Shown here in pieces: positions 49,082 through 57,844 of a DNA stretch of 64,000 bases. Numbering within the stretch: the first letter of the stretch is position 1; every line of letters begins with the position of its first letter. Under the pieces are notes generated by a model that was not told the DNA's origin, searched no databases, and saw only the letters and a program-made list of their open reading frames with translations. Origin of the DNA: Blastococcus sp. TF02-09 (GTDB lineage Bacteria; Actinomycetota; Actinomycetes; Mycobacteriales; Geodermatophilaceae); NCBI RefSeq assembly GCF_003319105.1, contig NZ_QOHH01000001.1, forward strand, positions 248,001 to 312,000, in the 5' to 3' direction. Made by a program: the position numbers and the translations under genes.

Positions 49082-49474
49082 TCACCCGGCGGCGTCCTCC
49101 TGGTCGATGCACATGATGTTGCCCTCGCTGTCCTTGAACCAGGCCGCCCGGCCCAGACCCTCGAGCGCGGCGATCTCGCCGTCCCAGCGGACCCCGGGCA
49201 TGTCGTAGACCTCGAAGGTCACGCCCCTGGCCTTGAGGTCGCGCACCTCGGACTCGATGTCGGTGACGTGCCACTGGGCGATGGTGTGCCCGGCCTGGCC
49301 GGCGTAGGCCGTCTCGTAGATGGAGAAGGCGGTGCCGCCGTCGGTCTCGTAGGTGAGGGCGGCACCGGCCAGCTCGCGGGTCGGTTTGAGGCCGAGCGTG
49401 TCGGCGTAGAAGGCTCGCGCCCGGCCGAGGTCGGCGGCGGGGATGTTGGCTTCGACCCTGCTGGTGTTCAGCAC
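49082..49474 (-). CDS. VOC-family (glyoxalase-like) protein
   Basis: The 130-residue protein contains two beta-alpha-beta-beta-beta modules of the vicinal-oxygen-chelate fold: NIPAADLGRARAFYADTLG at the start and HVTDIESEVRDLKARGVTF in the middle. It ends with AAWFKDSEGNIMCIDQED, where a Glu is a usual metal ligand. It may act as a dioxygenase, isomerase or binding/resistance protein; the substrate is unknown. GTG 49474 is the first in-frame start ahead of the fold. It ends at the strong hairpin after the efflux operon and is divergent from the old-yellow-enzyme gene. Confidence 0.87.
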   Translation of the reverse strand: MLNTSRVEANIPAADLGRARAFYADTLGLKPTRELAGAALTYETDGGTAFSIYETAYAGQAGHTIAQWHVTDIESEVRDLKARGVTFEVYDMPGVRWDGEIAALEGLGRAAWFKDSEGNIMCIDQEDAAG

Positions 49475-49581
49475 GGCTGGCTCCGATCGGGATCTGCCCC
49501 CGTGCGGACGGGACCCCGCCCAGCGTGGCCCTGCCCGGCGGGCCCCGCCACGGTCCGACGTCCCTGTGATCTGCCCCTCCG

Positions 49582-49587
49582 TACGCT
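49582..49587 (+). promoter_or_regulatory. Leaderless -10 box (TACGCT) of the OYE operon
   Basis: TACGCT ends 7 bases before the GTG at 49595; no Shine-Dalgarno sequence is visible. Confidence 0.5.
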
Positions 49588-49594
49588 CGGCCGG

Positions 49595-50674
49595 GTGTCC
49601 GACCTCTTCGCGCCCCTGACGCTGGCCCACGGCCCGGCCGCACCCAACCGCGTGTGGCTGGCCCCGCTCACCAACACGCAGAGCCACCCCGACGGGCGGC
49701 TCTCCGACGAGGAGCTGCACTGGCTGGCGCTGCGGGCGCGCGGCGGCCACGGGCTGACCATGTCCTGCGCCGCGCACGTGCAGGCCGGCGGGCAGGGCTT
49801 CCCCGGTCAGCTCGGCGTCTTCTCCGACGACCACCTGCCCGGCCTGACCCGGCTGGCCGCCGCGCTCAAGGACGCCGGGTCGCTGTCCGCGCTGCAGCTG
49901 CACCACGCCGGCATCCGCTCGCCGCAGGAGCTGGTCGGGCAGCCGGTGGGCCCCTCGGACGACGAGGAGACCGGCGCCCGGGCGCTGACTCCCGACGAGG
50001 TCGGCCGGCTGGTCGAGGACTTCGCCGCCGCCGCCCAGCGGGCCGAGCAGGCCGGCTTCGACGGCATCGAGGTGCACGGCGCGCACGGGTACGTCGTCGC
50101 CCAGTTCCTCTCGCCGGAGATCAACCGGCGCACCGACGGCTACGGGGGTTCCCTGGAGAACCGGGCCCGCCTGCTGGGGGAGATCCTGGACGCCGTCCGC
50201 GAGCGGTGCGGCCCCGGCTTCCAGGTCGGCGTGCGGCTCTCGCCGGAGCGCTTCGGCCTGCGCCTGGGCGAGATCCGGGACGTCGCCGCCGAGCTGATGG
50301 GCCGGGGTGACGTCGACTACCTGGACATGTCGCTGTGGGACGTGACCAAGGCGCCGGTCGAGGAGGAGTACGCCGGCCGCCCGCTGATGGACTGGTTCAC
50401 CGATCTCGACCGCGGCACCACCGCGCTGGGTGTGGCGGGCAAGGTGCGCAGCGGGCGCGCTGCCGCCGAGACGCTCGAGCGCGGGGCGGACTTCGTGCTG
50501 GTCGGCCGCGCCGCGATCCTGCACCACGACTTCCCCGAGCAGGTGCGTCGCGACGACGCGTTCGTGCCGGTGCCGACGCCGGTCAGCCCCGACCACCTCG
50601 CCGCCGAGGGCCTCTCGCCGGTGTTCGTCGAGTACATGCGCAACTGGCGGAACTTCGTCGCGGACGCGTCGTGA
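49595..50674 (+). CDS. NADH:flavin oxidoreductase, old yellow enzyme family
   Basis: The 359-residue FMN-binding TIM barrel has NRVWLAPLTNTQSHPDG at the N-terminus. LHHAGIRSPQELVG sits where the OYE H-x-G region lies, GFDGIEVHGAHGYVVAQFLS carries the substrate-binding H-x-x-H, and NRRTDGYGGSLENRARLL is the family hallmark. ADFVLVGRAAI forms the phosphate site. It reduces activated C=C bonds using NAD(P)H. The stop overlaps the GTG of the amylase-family gene by 4 bases, so they form an operon. Confidence 0.92.
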   Translation: MSDLFAPLTLAHGPAAPNRVWLAPLTNTQSHPDGRLSDEELHWLALRARGGHGLTMSCAAHVQAGGQGFPGQLGVFSDDHLPGLTRLAAALKDAGSLSALQLHHAGIRSPQELVGQPVGPSDDEETGARALTPDEVGRLVEDFAAAAQRAEQAGFDGIEVHGAHGYVVAQFLSPEINRRTDGYGGSLENRARLLGEILDAVRERCGPGFQVGVRLSPERFGLRLGEIRDVAAELMGRGDVDYLDMSLWDVTKAPVEEEYAGRPLMDWFTDLDRGTTALGVAGKVRSGRAAAETLERGADFVLVGRAAILHHDFPEQVRRDDAFVPVPTPVSPDHLAAEGLSPVFVEYMRNWRNFVADAS

Positions 50675-51993
50675 GCGCGGACTGGGCCGACACCGTCCTC
50701 TGGTGGCACGTCTACCCGCTCGGCTTCACCGGCGCCCCGATCCGTCCCGAGGGCCCGGTCGAGGGCCCGGTGCCGCGGCTGGACCGGCTGCACGCCTGGC
50801 TGGACCACGTCGTCGAGCTGGGGCTGAACGGCCTGGCGCTGGGGCCGGTCTTCGCCGCGCAGACCCACGGCTACGACACCGTCGACCACTTCCGCGTGGA
50901 CCCGCGGCTGGGCACCGAGGACGACCTCCGGCGGCTGATCGACGCCTGCTCCGCCCGCGGCATCCGGGTCTGCCTGGACGGCGTCTTCAACCACGTCGGC
51001 CGCGGCCACCCGGCGTTCGCCGCGGTGGAGGCCGACGGGCCCGCGGCGCCGACCGCGGGGCTGTTCCGCTTCGACCGGGACGGCTGGCGGCCGGGGGAGC
51101 CCGTGCGCGCCGACGTCTTCGAGGGGCACGACCAGCTCGTCGCCCTGGACCACTCCTCGCCGGAGGTCGCCGAGCTGGTGGTCGCGGTGCTGCGCCACTG
51201 GCTCGACCGCGGGGCCGACGGCTGGCGGCTGGACGCCGCCTACGCGGTGCCGCCGGAGTTCTGGGCGCGGGTGCTCCCCGAGGTGCGCCGCACCCACCCC
51301 CACGCCTGGTTCACCGGCGAGGTCATCCACGGGGACGCCGCCCGGTTCGTCCGGGCCTCGACGGTGGACTCGCTCACCCAGTACGAGCTGTGGCAGGCCC
51401 TCTGGCACGGCATCGCCGACCGGAACTTCTTCGAGCTGACCCACGCCCTGGAGCGGCACAACGGGCTGCTGGCGACCTTCCTGCCGTCCACTTTCGTCGG
51501 CAACCACGACGTCACCCGGATCGCCTCGGCGGTGGGTCCCGAGCTGGTGCCGCACGCGCTGGCCGTGCTGTTCACCGTGGCCGGCGTGCCGAGCGTCTAC
51601 GCCGGTGACGAGTACGGCTGGACCGGCGTCAAGGAGCAGCGGCTCGGTGGCGACGACGCGGTGCGGCCCGAGTTCCCCCCGCGGCCGCCCGACGCGTCGG
51701 AGCTGGACGCGACCGCCCGCGGGACGCTGGACGCGCACCGGGCGCTGATCGCCCTGTGCCGGCGGCACCCCTGGCTGACGCGAGCGCACACCGACGTCGT
51801 CCACCTGGCCAACGAGCAGGTCGTGCTCCGGTCCGGCACCGCGGGCGCGGCGGTCGTCGTCGCCCTCAACCTGTCGGCCGAGGCTGTCGAGCTGCCCGCC
51901 GCGGACGCCACGACGGCGGAGTGCGGAACCGGCCGGCTGGCCGGCGACCGCGTGCAGCTGCCGGCCCGGGGCTGGGCGGTGCTCTCGGCCTGA
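50671..51993 (+). CDS. GH13 alpha-amylase-family glycosidase
   Basis: The 440-residue GH13 enzyme shows the four conserved regions: GVFNHVG (I), GWRLDAAYA (II, catalytic nucleophile Asp), WFTGEVIHG (III, acid/base Glu) and FVGNHDVTR (IV, transition-state Asp). It has no signal peptide, so it is intracellular, acting on maltodextrin-like or alpha-glucoside substrates. It begins directly with the barrel (WWHVYPLGFTGA) and lacks a long N-terminal domain. Translational coupling to an OYE gene upstream and an MFS gene downstream (TGATG) is an unusual pairing. Confidence 0.92.
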   Translation: MSADWADTVLWWHVYPLGFTGAPIRPEGPVEGPVPRLDRLHAWLDHVVELGLNGLALGPVFAAQTHGYDTVDHFRVDPRLGTEDDLRRLIDACSARGIRVCLDGVFNHVGRGHPAFAAVEADGPAAPTAGLFRFDRDGWRPGEPVRADVFEGHDQLVALDHSSPEVAELVVAVLRHWLDRGADGWRLDAAYAVPPEFWARVLPEVRRTHPHAWFTGEVIHGDAARFVRASTVDSLTQYELWQALWHGIADRNFFELTHALERHNGLLATFLPSTFVGNHDVTRIASAVGPELVPHALAVLFTVAGVPSVYAGDEYGWTGVKEQRLGGDDAVRPEFPPRPPDASELDATARGTLDAHRALIALCRRHPWLTRAHTDVVHLANEQVVLRSGTAGAAVVVALNLSAEAVELPAADATTAECGTGRLAGDRVQLPARGWAVLSA

Positions 51994-53363
51994 TGTCCGG
52001 GCAGCCCGACGTCCCGCGGCCCGAGCGCCGCCGGTGGATCCTGGTGGCCTGCCTCGCCGGCATGTTCGCCACCACCTTCCCGGCGACGATCCTCACCATC
52101 GCCGTCCAGCCGATCGCGGTCGACCTGGACTCCTCGCCGTCGACGGTGCTGTGGGTGACGACGGCGCCGCTGCTGGCCGCCGCGGTCAGCACACCGGTGC
52201 TGGGGCGGCTCGGGGACCTGCGGGGGCACCGGAGGCTGTTCCTCACCGGGATGGCCGTCGCCGCGCTCTTCGCGGTGGGGACGGCGCTGGCCTGGGACGC
52301 CGGCAGCCTGATCACCGCGCGCACCATCTCCCAGCTCGGCTCCGCGGCCACGATCCCGAGCTCGTTCGCCATGCTCTTCCGCGCGCACCCGCCCGAGCAG
52401 CGGGTGCGGGTCTCCTCGCTGGCCTCGGCCGTGCTGGCCGGCGCGGCCGTCGTCGGCGTCGTCATCGGCGGCCCGCTCGTGGACCTGGTCGGCTGGCGGG
52501 TCATCTTCGCCGTCCAGGCGGCCGTGTGCGTCGCGGCGCTGGGAGCGGCCATCCTCGTGCTGCCGGCCGACCCGGGGGAGCGCGAGCGGATCCCGCTGGA
52601 CCTGCCCGGGGCGCTGGCCCTGGCGCTGGCCACGCTCGCGCTCACCTTCGGCGTCAACCGGCTCGGGGTCTGGGGCCCGTCACCGGTGCCGATCGCCTGC
52701 CTGGTCGCCGTCCCGTTCGCCGTCCGGGCCCTGGTGGTCATCGAGCGCCGGGCGCCGCACCCGCTGCTGCCGCTCCGGGTGCTGTCGTCGCGCAACACCC
52801 GCGTGGTCACCGCGGCGAGCTTCTTCCTGGGGGCGGGGTGGATGGGCAACTTCGTGCTCACCCCGCTGCTTCTGCAGTCGGTGATGGGGCTGTCGGCGGG
52901 TCTCACCTCGCTGCTGAGCGTGCCGCGTGCGGTCTTCATCGTGGGCGCGGCACCGACGGCCTCCCGCTGGGGGCAGCGGTTCGGCGAACGCCGGCTGGTG
53001 GCGGTCGCCGCGCTCGGCCTCGGTCTGGTGATGGCCTCGATGACCGTCGGGGCCCTCACCACGTCGGTCGTCGCCATCGCCCTGGCGCTGCCGCTGTCGG
53101 GCTGGGCGTTCGGGCACGCGCAGCCGGGGCTGACGTCGGCCATGGGCCACGCCGTGGACGAGCGCGACTTCGGGCTGGCGACCTCGCTCCAGCAGACGGC
53201 GAACCAGATCGGCGCCGTCGTCGGCATCGGGCTGTTCACCGCGCTGGCGGGCGACGCCACGACCGCCGGGCCGTTCGCCGTCGTCTACCTGCTGACCGCC
53301 ACGTGCGCCTTCATCGCCGTGCCGTTCGCGCTGCTCATCCGGGACGCGCACACGTCCCGCTGA
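51993..53363 (+). CDS. MFS transporter (DHA2-like)
   Basis: The 456-residue transporter has about 13-14 hydrophobic segments. It shows TFPATILTIAVQPIAVDL near the first segment, LGRLGDLRGHRRLFL (motif A) and VLAGAAVVGVVIGGPLVDLV (motif C-like). It probably exports a drug or metabolite, or a sugar product given the amylase upstream. The ATG shares its A with the stop of the amylase gene (TGATG), implying reinitiation. The C-terminus is short. Confidence 0.9.
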   Translation: MSGQPDVPRPERRRWILVACLAGMFATTFPATILTIAVQPIAVDLDSSPSTVLWVTTAPLLAAAVSTPVLGRLGDLRGHRRLFLTGMAVAALFAVGTALAWDAGSLITARTISQLGSAATIPSSFAMLFRAHPPEQRVRVSSLASAVLAGAAVVGVVIGGPLVDLVGWRVIFAVQAAVCVAALGAAILVLPADPGERERIPLDLPGALALALATLALTFGVNRLGVWGPSPVPIACLVAVPFAVRALVVIERRAPHPLLPLRVLSSRNTRVVTAASFFLGAGWMGNFVLTPLLLQSVMGLSAGLTSLLSVPRAVFIVGAAPTASRWGQRFGERRLVAVAALGLGLVMASMTVGALTTSVVAIALALPLSGWAFGHAQPGLTSAMGHAVDERDFGLATSLQQTANQIGAVVGIGLFTALAGDATTAGPFAVVYLLTATCAFIAVPFALLIRDAHTSR

Positions 53364-53381
53364 GCCGGTCCGGGCGGGGGA

Positions 53382-54443
53382 TCAGAGGACGTCGGCGGCG
53401 TCGAGGTCGAGGGCGTGCCGCGCGTGCCGGTCGGCCATGGCGAGGAACATCGCGTCGCCGCGGTCGGTGCGCTTCACGCTCATGGAGGCCAGCACCGCCA
53501 TCGACAGACCGGCCCAGGTGCCCCTGCGGTAGTCGAGCCAGCACTCGTCCCAGCCGTAGCCGGCGACCCCGGCGGCGACCAGGCCGTCGTGGTAGCTCCG
53601 GACCAGCCGGTCCTCGGCCTCCCGCCGCACCTCGGGGAGCAGGCCCGCGCCCAGGAAGTACGCGAGGTCGCTGGGCCCGACCCCGGTGCCGCAGGTCTGC
53701 CAGTCGACGACGGTGACGGCACCGTCCGGGGCGATGAGCAGGTTGTCCAGCCGGTAGTCGGTGTGCGTGATCGTGGCGACCCGGTCGGCCGCCCGGCCGG
53801 TGGCGAGCCGGCTGAAATAGATCTCGCCGGCCTGCACCACGTGCGGCGGCAGCGCGGCCGCGTACCGCTCCTGGAAGCCGGCCCACAGCATCGGCAGGAC
53901 CTCCCCGAGCAGGGCGCCCCGGCCCTCGGGGTCGCCATGCAGCCACTCGAGCTCGGACAGCGCGGGGTCGCCCCACAGCGGGGCGTGCAGGTTGACCAGC
54001 TCCGCCACGGCAGCCGCGGCGACGTCGACGTCGCACCCGGTCAGCTGGTCGCCGGGCTCGGCGGACGCGAGGTCCTCCAGCAGCAGCACGAAGGACGCCG
54101 TCGCGACGTCGAGGTCGGCGTAGTGCAGTCGGGGCGTGCGCACCGGGAGCCGGTCGGCCAGCTCCTGGTAGAAGCGGACCTCCTTCTCGTAGGAGCGGAA
54201 GGCCTTCGCGGTGGCGCGGCTGCCCTCGTCCGCGGCGGGCAGCTTGGCGACCAGCGAGGCCGGCCCCGCGCCCGGGGCGTCGTAGCGCAGCCGGATCCGC
54301 GCGCTGTCGCACATCTGGCCGGTGCCGAGGGGGCGGACGTCGGCGGTGAGGACGCGTCCCTCCGCGAGGCTGCCCGACGCCGTCAGCGCGGCGGTCAGCC
54401 AGTCAGCGGTCAGCGCGTCCGGGGTGTCGGCGATGCTCAGCAC
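53382..54443 (-). CDS. Aminoglycoside-phosphotransferase-like kinase (APH/EcKinase family)
   Basis: The 353-residue protein has the APH/choline-kinase fold. ASLVAKLPAADE carries the ATP-binding Lys, VLLLEDLASAEPGDQ is the hinge, ITHTDYRLDNLLIAPDG is the catalytic loop with Asp, and VTVVDWQTCGTG supplies the metal-binding Asp. Substrates in this family include alcohols, steroids and small metabolites. The GTG start at 54443 overlaps the stop of the CrtC-like gene by 7 bases, so the kinase and that protein are produced together. This suggests a joint pathway, possibly on an isoprenoid or lipid. Confidence 0.88.
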   Translation of the reverse strand: MLSIADTPDALTADWLTAALTASGSLAEGRVLTADVRPLGTGQMCDSARIRLRYDAPGAGPASLVAKLPAADEGSRATAKAFRSYEKEVRFYQELADRLPVRTPRLHYADLDVATASFVLLLEDLASAEPGDQLTGCDVDVAAAAVAELVNLHAPLWGDPALSELEWLHGDPEGRGALLGEVLPMLWAGFQERYAAALPPHVVQAGEIYFSRLATGRAADRVATITHTDYRLDNLLIAPDGAVTVVDWQTCGTGVGPSDLAYFLGAGLLPEVRREAEDRLVRSYHDGLVAAGVAGYGWDECWLDYRRGTWAGLSMAVLASMSVKRTDRGDAMFLAMADRHARHALDLDAADVL

Positions 54444-55438
54444 GGCAGGACCCCCTCCACGTCGGTGTCGGGGAAGAAGCGGTGGTGGCGGGCGCCGGTC
54501 ACCTCGTACACCGCCGTCCCGGAGCGGCCGTCGCCGGTGCGCACCCGGACGACGTTCAGCCCGCCGCGGTGGAACGGCTCGTAGGGCCGCACGAAATCGC
54601 CCGCGGCCTCGACCTCGATCGTCCGGCCGTCGGCGAGGACGAACCGGCAGCTGCCCGCGAGCCCGGCCACCTGCTCGCCGTTCTTCCCGTAGGCCGCGAC
54701 GGCGCCGTCCGGGCCGCGCCAGTCGACGTCGTAGGTGAACCCGACCAGCGGCACCGGGTCGCTGCCGTCGGCGGCGGCCCAGCAGCCGTCGGTGTAGACG
54801 GGCGCGCCGTTGGCCAGCTCCCAGTGCCAGATGCCGAGCATCCCGTCCTCCAGCTGGATCTGGAACCAGAGCCAGAGCGGGCAGCGGGCGTGGTCGCGGA
54901 CGCCCCACGAGTGGTCGCGCTGGCCGGTCCACCCGTCGACGGGGTGCTCGGTGCCGCCCATCGTGTACGTGCCCGTCCAGGTGCCCGACTGCAGGATGTG
55001 GCTCTGGTCCCAGACGACGCCGTCGGTGGCGCGCATGGTGCCGCGGCGCAGCCCGTACGGCTGGGTGCGGGCGGTGAAGGTCAGGTCGACGCCGATCGGG
55101 CCGGCGTCGGGGTCGGCCCAGAGCCGGACCTCCTGCCAGGGCTTGACGATCTCGACGCGGGCGCCGGGCACCTCGGGGGTCTGCGGGTCGTCGCCGAGCG
55201 GCCGGGCGCTGCCGTGCAGGAGCTGCTCGCCGCCGACCCGGCCCATCTGCAGGCTGTCCATCTCGCCCCGCCCCGGGCGCACGGCCATCGTGAAGAAGAC
55301 GGCGTCCCCGGTGCCCGAGGGGTCGTGCACGTCGAAGAAGTGGCTCTCCCGCCAGTGCGGGTGCGGCGTCGCGACCGCGGGGAGCAGCTCGGGCAGCTGG
55401 TGGACCAGCTGCTCGTCGGCGGGGGTGGGACGGGCCAC
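54437..55438 (-). CDS. CrtC/lipocalin-like (hydratase-fold) protein
   Basis: The 333-residue beta-rich protein carries GRGEMDSLQMGRVGGEQLL near residue 62 and VDLTFTARTQPYGLRRG. DGWTGQRDHSWGVRDHARC is a conserved His-rich segment like that of CrtC-type and lipocalin-like domains. CrtC hydrates carotenoids, but many actinobacterial relatives have no carotenoid role. Family assignment is tentative. GGAGG about 8 bases upstream fixes the GTG at 55438. It is coupled to the phosphotransferase gene downstream and divergent from the SnoaL-like gene. Confidence 0.72.
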   Translation of the reverse strand: MARPTPADEQLVHQLPELLPAVATPHPHWRESHFFDVHDPSGTGDAVFFTMAVRPGRGEMDSLQMGRVGGEQLLHGSARPLGDDPQTPEVPGARVEIVKPWQEVRLWADPDAGPIGVDLTFTARTQPYGLRRGTMRATDGVVWDQSHILQSGTWTGTYTMGGTEHPVDGWTGQRDHSWGVRDHARCPLWLWFQIQLEDGMLGIWHWELANGAPVYTDGCWAAADGSDPVPLVGFTYDVDWRGPDGAVAAYGKNGEQVAGLAGSCRFVLADGRTIEVEAAGDFVRPYEPFHRGGLNVVRVRTGDGRSGTAVYEVTGARHHRFFPDTDVEGVLPC

Positions 55439-55570
55439 GGGCGTGCCTCCTCGGGGTGTGACCCGGAACACTAGCGAGCGGCGCGCGTCGTCGGCGTCCA
55501 CCAGCGACGCGTCGACAGGGCAGCATCCGTCGCGGCGCGCGCACGCGTGCCGCTGGGACGAGGAGGCTCC

Positions 55571-55969
55571 GTGATCGACGACGTGATCGCCCGCTGGCAC
55601 CGCTACCTGGCCGGCGAGCTGCCGGGCGGCCTCGACGAGCTGCTCGCCGACGACGTCGTCTTCTGGTCGCCGGTGGTGTTCGCGCCGCAGCGCGGCAAGG
55701 AGATCACCACCGTGTACCTCGAGACGGCGGCGCGCGCGCTCGGCGGTGGGGAGGCCGGCACCTTCCGCTACACCAAGGAGGTGCTCGCCGGCGACACCGC
55801 GGTGCTGGAGTTCGAGACCAGCGTCGGGGGGAGGTACGTCAACGGCGTCGACATCATCACCGTCGACGGAACCGGCCGCATCGTCGAGTTCCGCGTCATG
55901 ATCCGGCCGCTGCAGGCGATCCAGGCCGTGCACGAGCAGATGGGCCGGCTCCTGACCGCCGGCGGCTGA
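55571..55969 (+). CDS. SnoaL/NTF2-like protein
   Basis: The 132-residue protein has the cone-shaped NTF2-like fold: an N-terminal helix DDVIARWHRYLAGELPGG, LDELLADDVVFWSPVVF, then strands FRYTKEVLAGDTAVLEFETSVG and IVEFRVMIRPLQAI. Members act as isomerases, cyclases, hydrolases or ligand-binding proteins. AGGAGG five bases before the GTG at 55571 defines the start. It is divergent from the CrtC-like gene and might be co-regulated with it; a small-molecule role is likely. Confidence 0.85.
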   Translation: MIDDVIARWHRYLAGELPGGLDELLADDVVFWSPVVFAPQRGKEITTVYLETAARALGGGEAGTFRYTKEVLAGDTAVLEFETSVGGRYVNGVDIITVDGTGRIVEFRVMIRPLQAIQAVHEQMGRLLTAGG

Positions 55970-55977
55970 CGACGCGC

Positions 55978-56181
55978 TCAGACCTCGACGGCCCACCCGC
56001 AGATGCCGCAGACCTCCAACTGCCGCCGTCCCCACCGGGCGACCGGGATGAAGAAGACGGTCAGCTGCCGGACCACCCGCACCCGCGCCCACGTCGTGGT
56101 GTTCCCGCAGTTCGGGCAGGTGCGGACCGCTCCGGGTCCGAGTTGCTGCTCCTTGGTGCCGAACCCGAAGAGGAAGAACAT
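55978..56181 (-). CDS. Small zinc-ribbon protein
   Basis: The 67-residue protein has two Cys pairs (TCPNCGNTTTW and EVCGICGWAVEV) forming one zinc site. A hydrophobic N-terminus (MFFLFGFGTKEQQ) and the middle VRQLTVFFIPVARWGRR suggest membrane contact. Related actinobacterial proteins are annotated only as zinc-ribbon proteins of unknown function. TACGGT ends 6 bases before the ATG. It is convergent with the SnoaL-like gene (8 bases apart) and divergent from the thiolase-like gene. Confidence 0.8.
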   Translation of the reverse strand: MFFLFGFGTKEQQLGPGAVRTCPNCGNTTTWARVRVVRQLTVFFIPVARWGRRQLEVCGICGWAVEV

Positions 56182-56187
56182 CGCTCC

Positions 56188-56193
56188 ACCGTA
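56188..56193 (-). promoter_or_regulatory. Leaderless -10 box (TACGGT)
   Basis: Minus-strand TACGGT ends 6 bases before the ATG at 56181; a GGAG also overlaps the spacer, so leadered translation cannot be excluded. Confidence 0.4.
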
Positions 56194-56246
56194 GGCACCG
56201 GCACGCCGGCCGGTCCGCCGTCGGGGTGGTGGGAGACGATCGGCGC

Positions 56247-57815
56247 ATGACCCTCGCAGGCCTCGATCCACGGACCCCGGTGCTGGTCGGCGTCGGGCAG
56301 TCCTCCGAGCGCATCGACAGCCCCGGGTACCGCGGCCTCTCCGCCGTGGACCTCGCCGCCGCGGCCGTCCGGGAGGCGCTCGCCGACACCGGGGCGCACC
56401 CCGAAGTCGTCGCGGCCGCCGTGGACACGGTGGCCGGGGTGCGCCAGTTCGAGATCTCCTCGCCGGGGGCGACCGCCCCGCTGGGCCGGTCGGACAACTA
56501 CCCCCGCTCGGTGGCCGGCCGGGTCGGTGCCGCACCGCGGCGGGCGGTCCTCGAGGTGGTCGGCGGGCAGTCGCCCCAGCACCTGGTGAACGAGTTCGCC
56601 GCCACGATCGCCGCGGGCGGTGCCGAGGTCGTGCTGCTCGCCGGGTCCGAGGCCATCTCCACCGCGCGGCACCTGGCGGCGGCGGCCGACCGGCCCGACT
56701 TCACCGAGCACGTCGACGGCGACCTCGAGGACCGCGGTCACGCGCTCGACGGGCTGTTCCCGCCGCGCGCGGGCGAGCACGGCATCACCGGCGCGCCGGC
56801 GATGTACGCGCTGTTCGAGAACGCGCGCCGGGCGCGGCTCGGCCTCCCGCGCGAGGAGTACGCCCGGACGATGGGGGAGCTGTTCGCTCCGTTCACGCGC
56901 GTGGCCGCGCGCAACCCGCACGCCGCGGCGCCGGTCGAGCGGGACGCCCTCGAGCTCGTCACCCCGACGCCGGCCAACCGGCCGATCGCCGACCCCTATC
57001 CCCGGTACCTCGTCTCGCGGGACCAGGTGAACCAGGGCGCGGCGGTGCTGCTCGCGTCGGTAGCCGCGGCGCGGCGGCTCGGCGTCCCGGAGGAGAAGTG
57101 GGTGTTCCTGCACGGGCACGCCGACCTGCGCGAGCGCGACCCGCTGGACCGCGCCGACCTGGGCAGCAGCCCCGCCTCGGTGCTCGCGGCCCGGCACGCC
57201 CTCGACGTCGCCGGCGTAGGGGTGGCCGACCTCGCGACCTTCGACTTCTACAGCTGCTTCCCGGTCGCCGTCTCCGTCACGGCGGTCGACGGGCTGGGGC
57301 TGGCCCCCGACGACCCGCGCGGGCTCACCCTCACCGGCGGGCTGCCGTTCTTCGGCGGCGCCGGCAACAACTACTCCATGCACGCCATCGCCGAGACGGT
57401 GCAGCGGGCGCGCACCGCTCTCGGGACCGTCGGCTTCGTCGGCGCCAACGGCGGCATGCTGAGCAAGTACTCGGCGGGCGTCTACTCCACGACGCCGGTC
57501 GCCTGGCGGGGCGACGACAGCGCCGCCCTGCAGGCCGGGGTGGACGGCTGGCCGGCTCCCGCGCAGGCCGGGCGGGCCGACGGCTGGGCCACGATCGAGA
57601 CGTACACCGTCACGCACGGACGCGCGGGGAACCGCACCGGCGTCGTCGTCGGCCGGCTGGCGGACGACGGCCGGCGGTTCCTCGCCCGGACCGACGACGG
57701 GGACGACGACGTGCTCGGGCTGCTCTCCACCGGTGAGCCCATCGGGCAGCGGGTGTTCGTCCGGTCCACCGAGCGCGGCAACCGGGTGACCTGCGGGGCG
57801 GCCCACCGGGCGTGA
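56247..57815 (+). CDS. Thiolase-like acetyl-CoA acetyltransferase family protein
   Basis: The 522-residue protein is a thiolase-fold enzyme of the SCPx/acetyltransferase-like branch with a C-terminal beta domain. It shows PVLVGVGQSSERID at the start and GGQSPQHLVNEFAATIAAG near residue 106, where classical thiolases carry the reactive Cys. It then has FDFYSCFPVAVSVTAVDGLG and LPFFGGAGNNYSMHAIAETV (the GGxxNN/GH region). Since the first Cys is not evident, activity may differ from standard thiolysis. The ATG at 56247 has GGGAG about 11 bases upstream. The SDR-like gene at 57845 follows after 29 bases. Confidence 0.82.
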   Translation: MTLAGLDPRTPVLVGVGQSSERIDSPGYRGLSAVDLAAAAVREALADTGAHPEVVAAAVDTVAGVRQFEISSPGATAPLGRSDNYPRSVAGRVGAAPRRAVLEVVGGQSPQHLVNEFAATIAAGGAEVVLLAGSEAISTARHLAAAADRPDFTEHVDGDLEDRGHALDGLFPPRAGEHGITGAPAMYALFENARRARLGLPREEYARTMGELFAPFTRVAARNPHAAAPVERDALELVTPTPANRPIADPYPRYLVSRDQVNQGAAVLLASVAAARRLGVPEEKWVFLHGHADLRERDPLDRADLGSSPASVLAARHALDVAGVGVADLATFDFYSCFPVAVSVTAVDGLGLAPDDPRGLTLTGGLPFFGGAGNNYSMHAIAETVQRARTALGTVGFVGANGGMLSKYSAGVYSTTPVAWRGDDSAALQAGVDGWPAPAQAGRADGWATIETYTVTHGRAGNRTGVVVGRLADDGRRFLARTDDGDDDVLGLLSTGEPIGQRVFVRSTERGNRVTCGAAHRA

Positions 57816-57844
57816 CCGGGGCGGTCGCTGGCAGGGTGGGGGCC

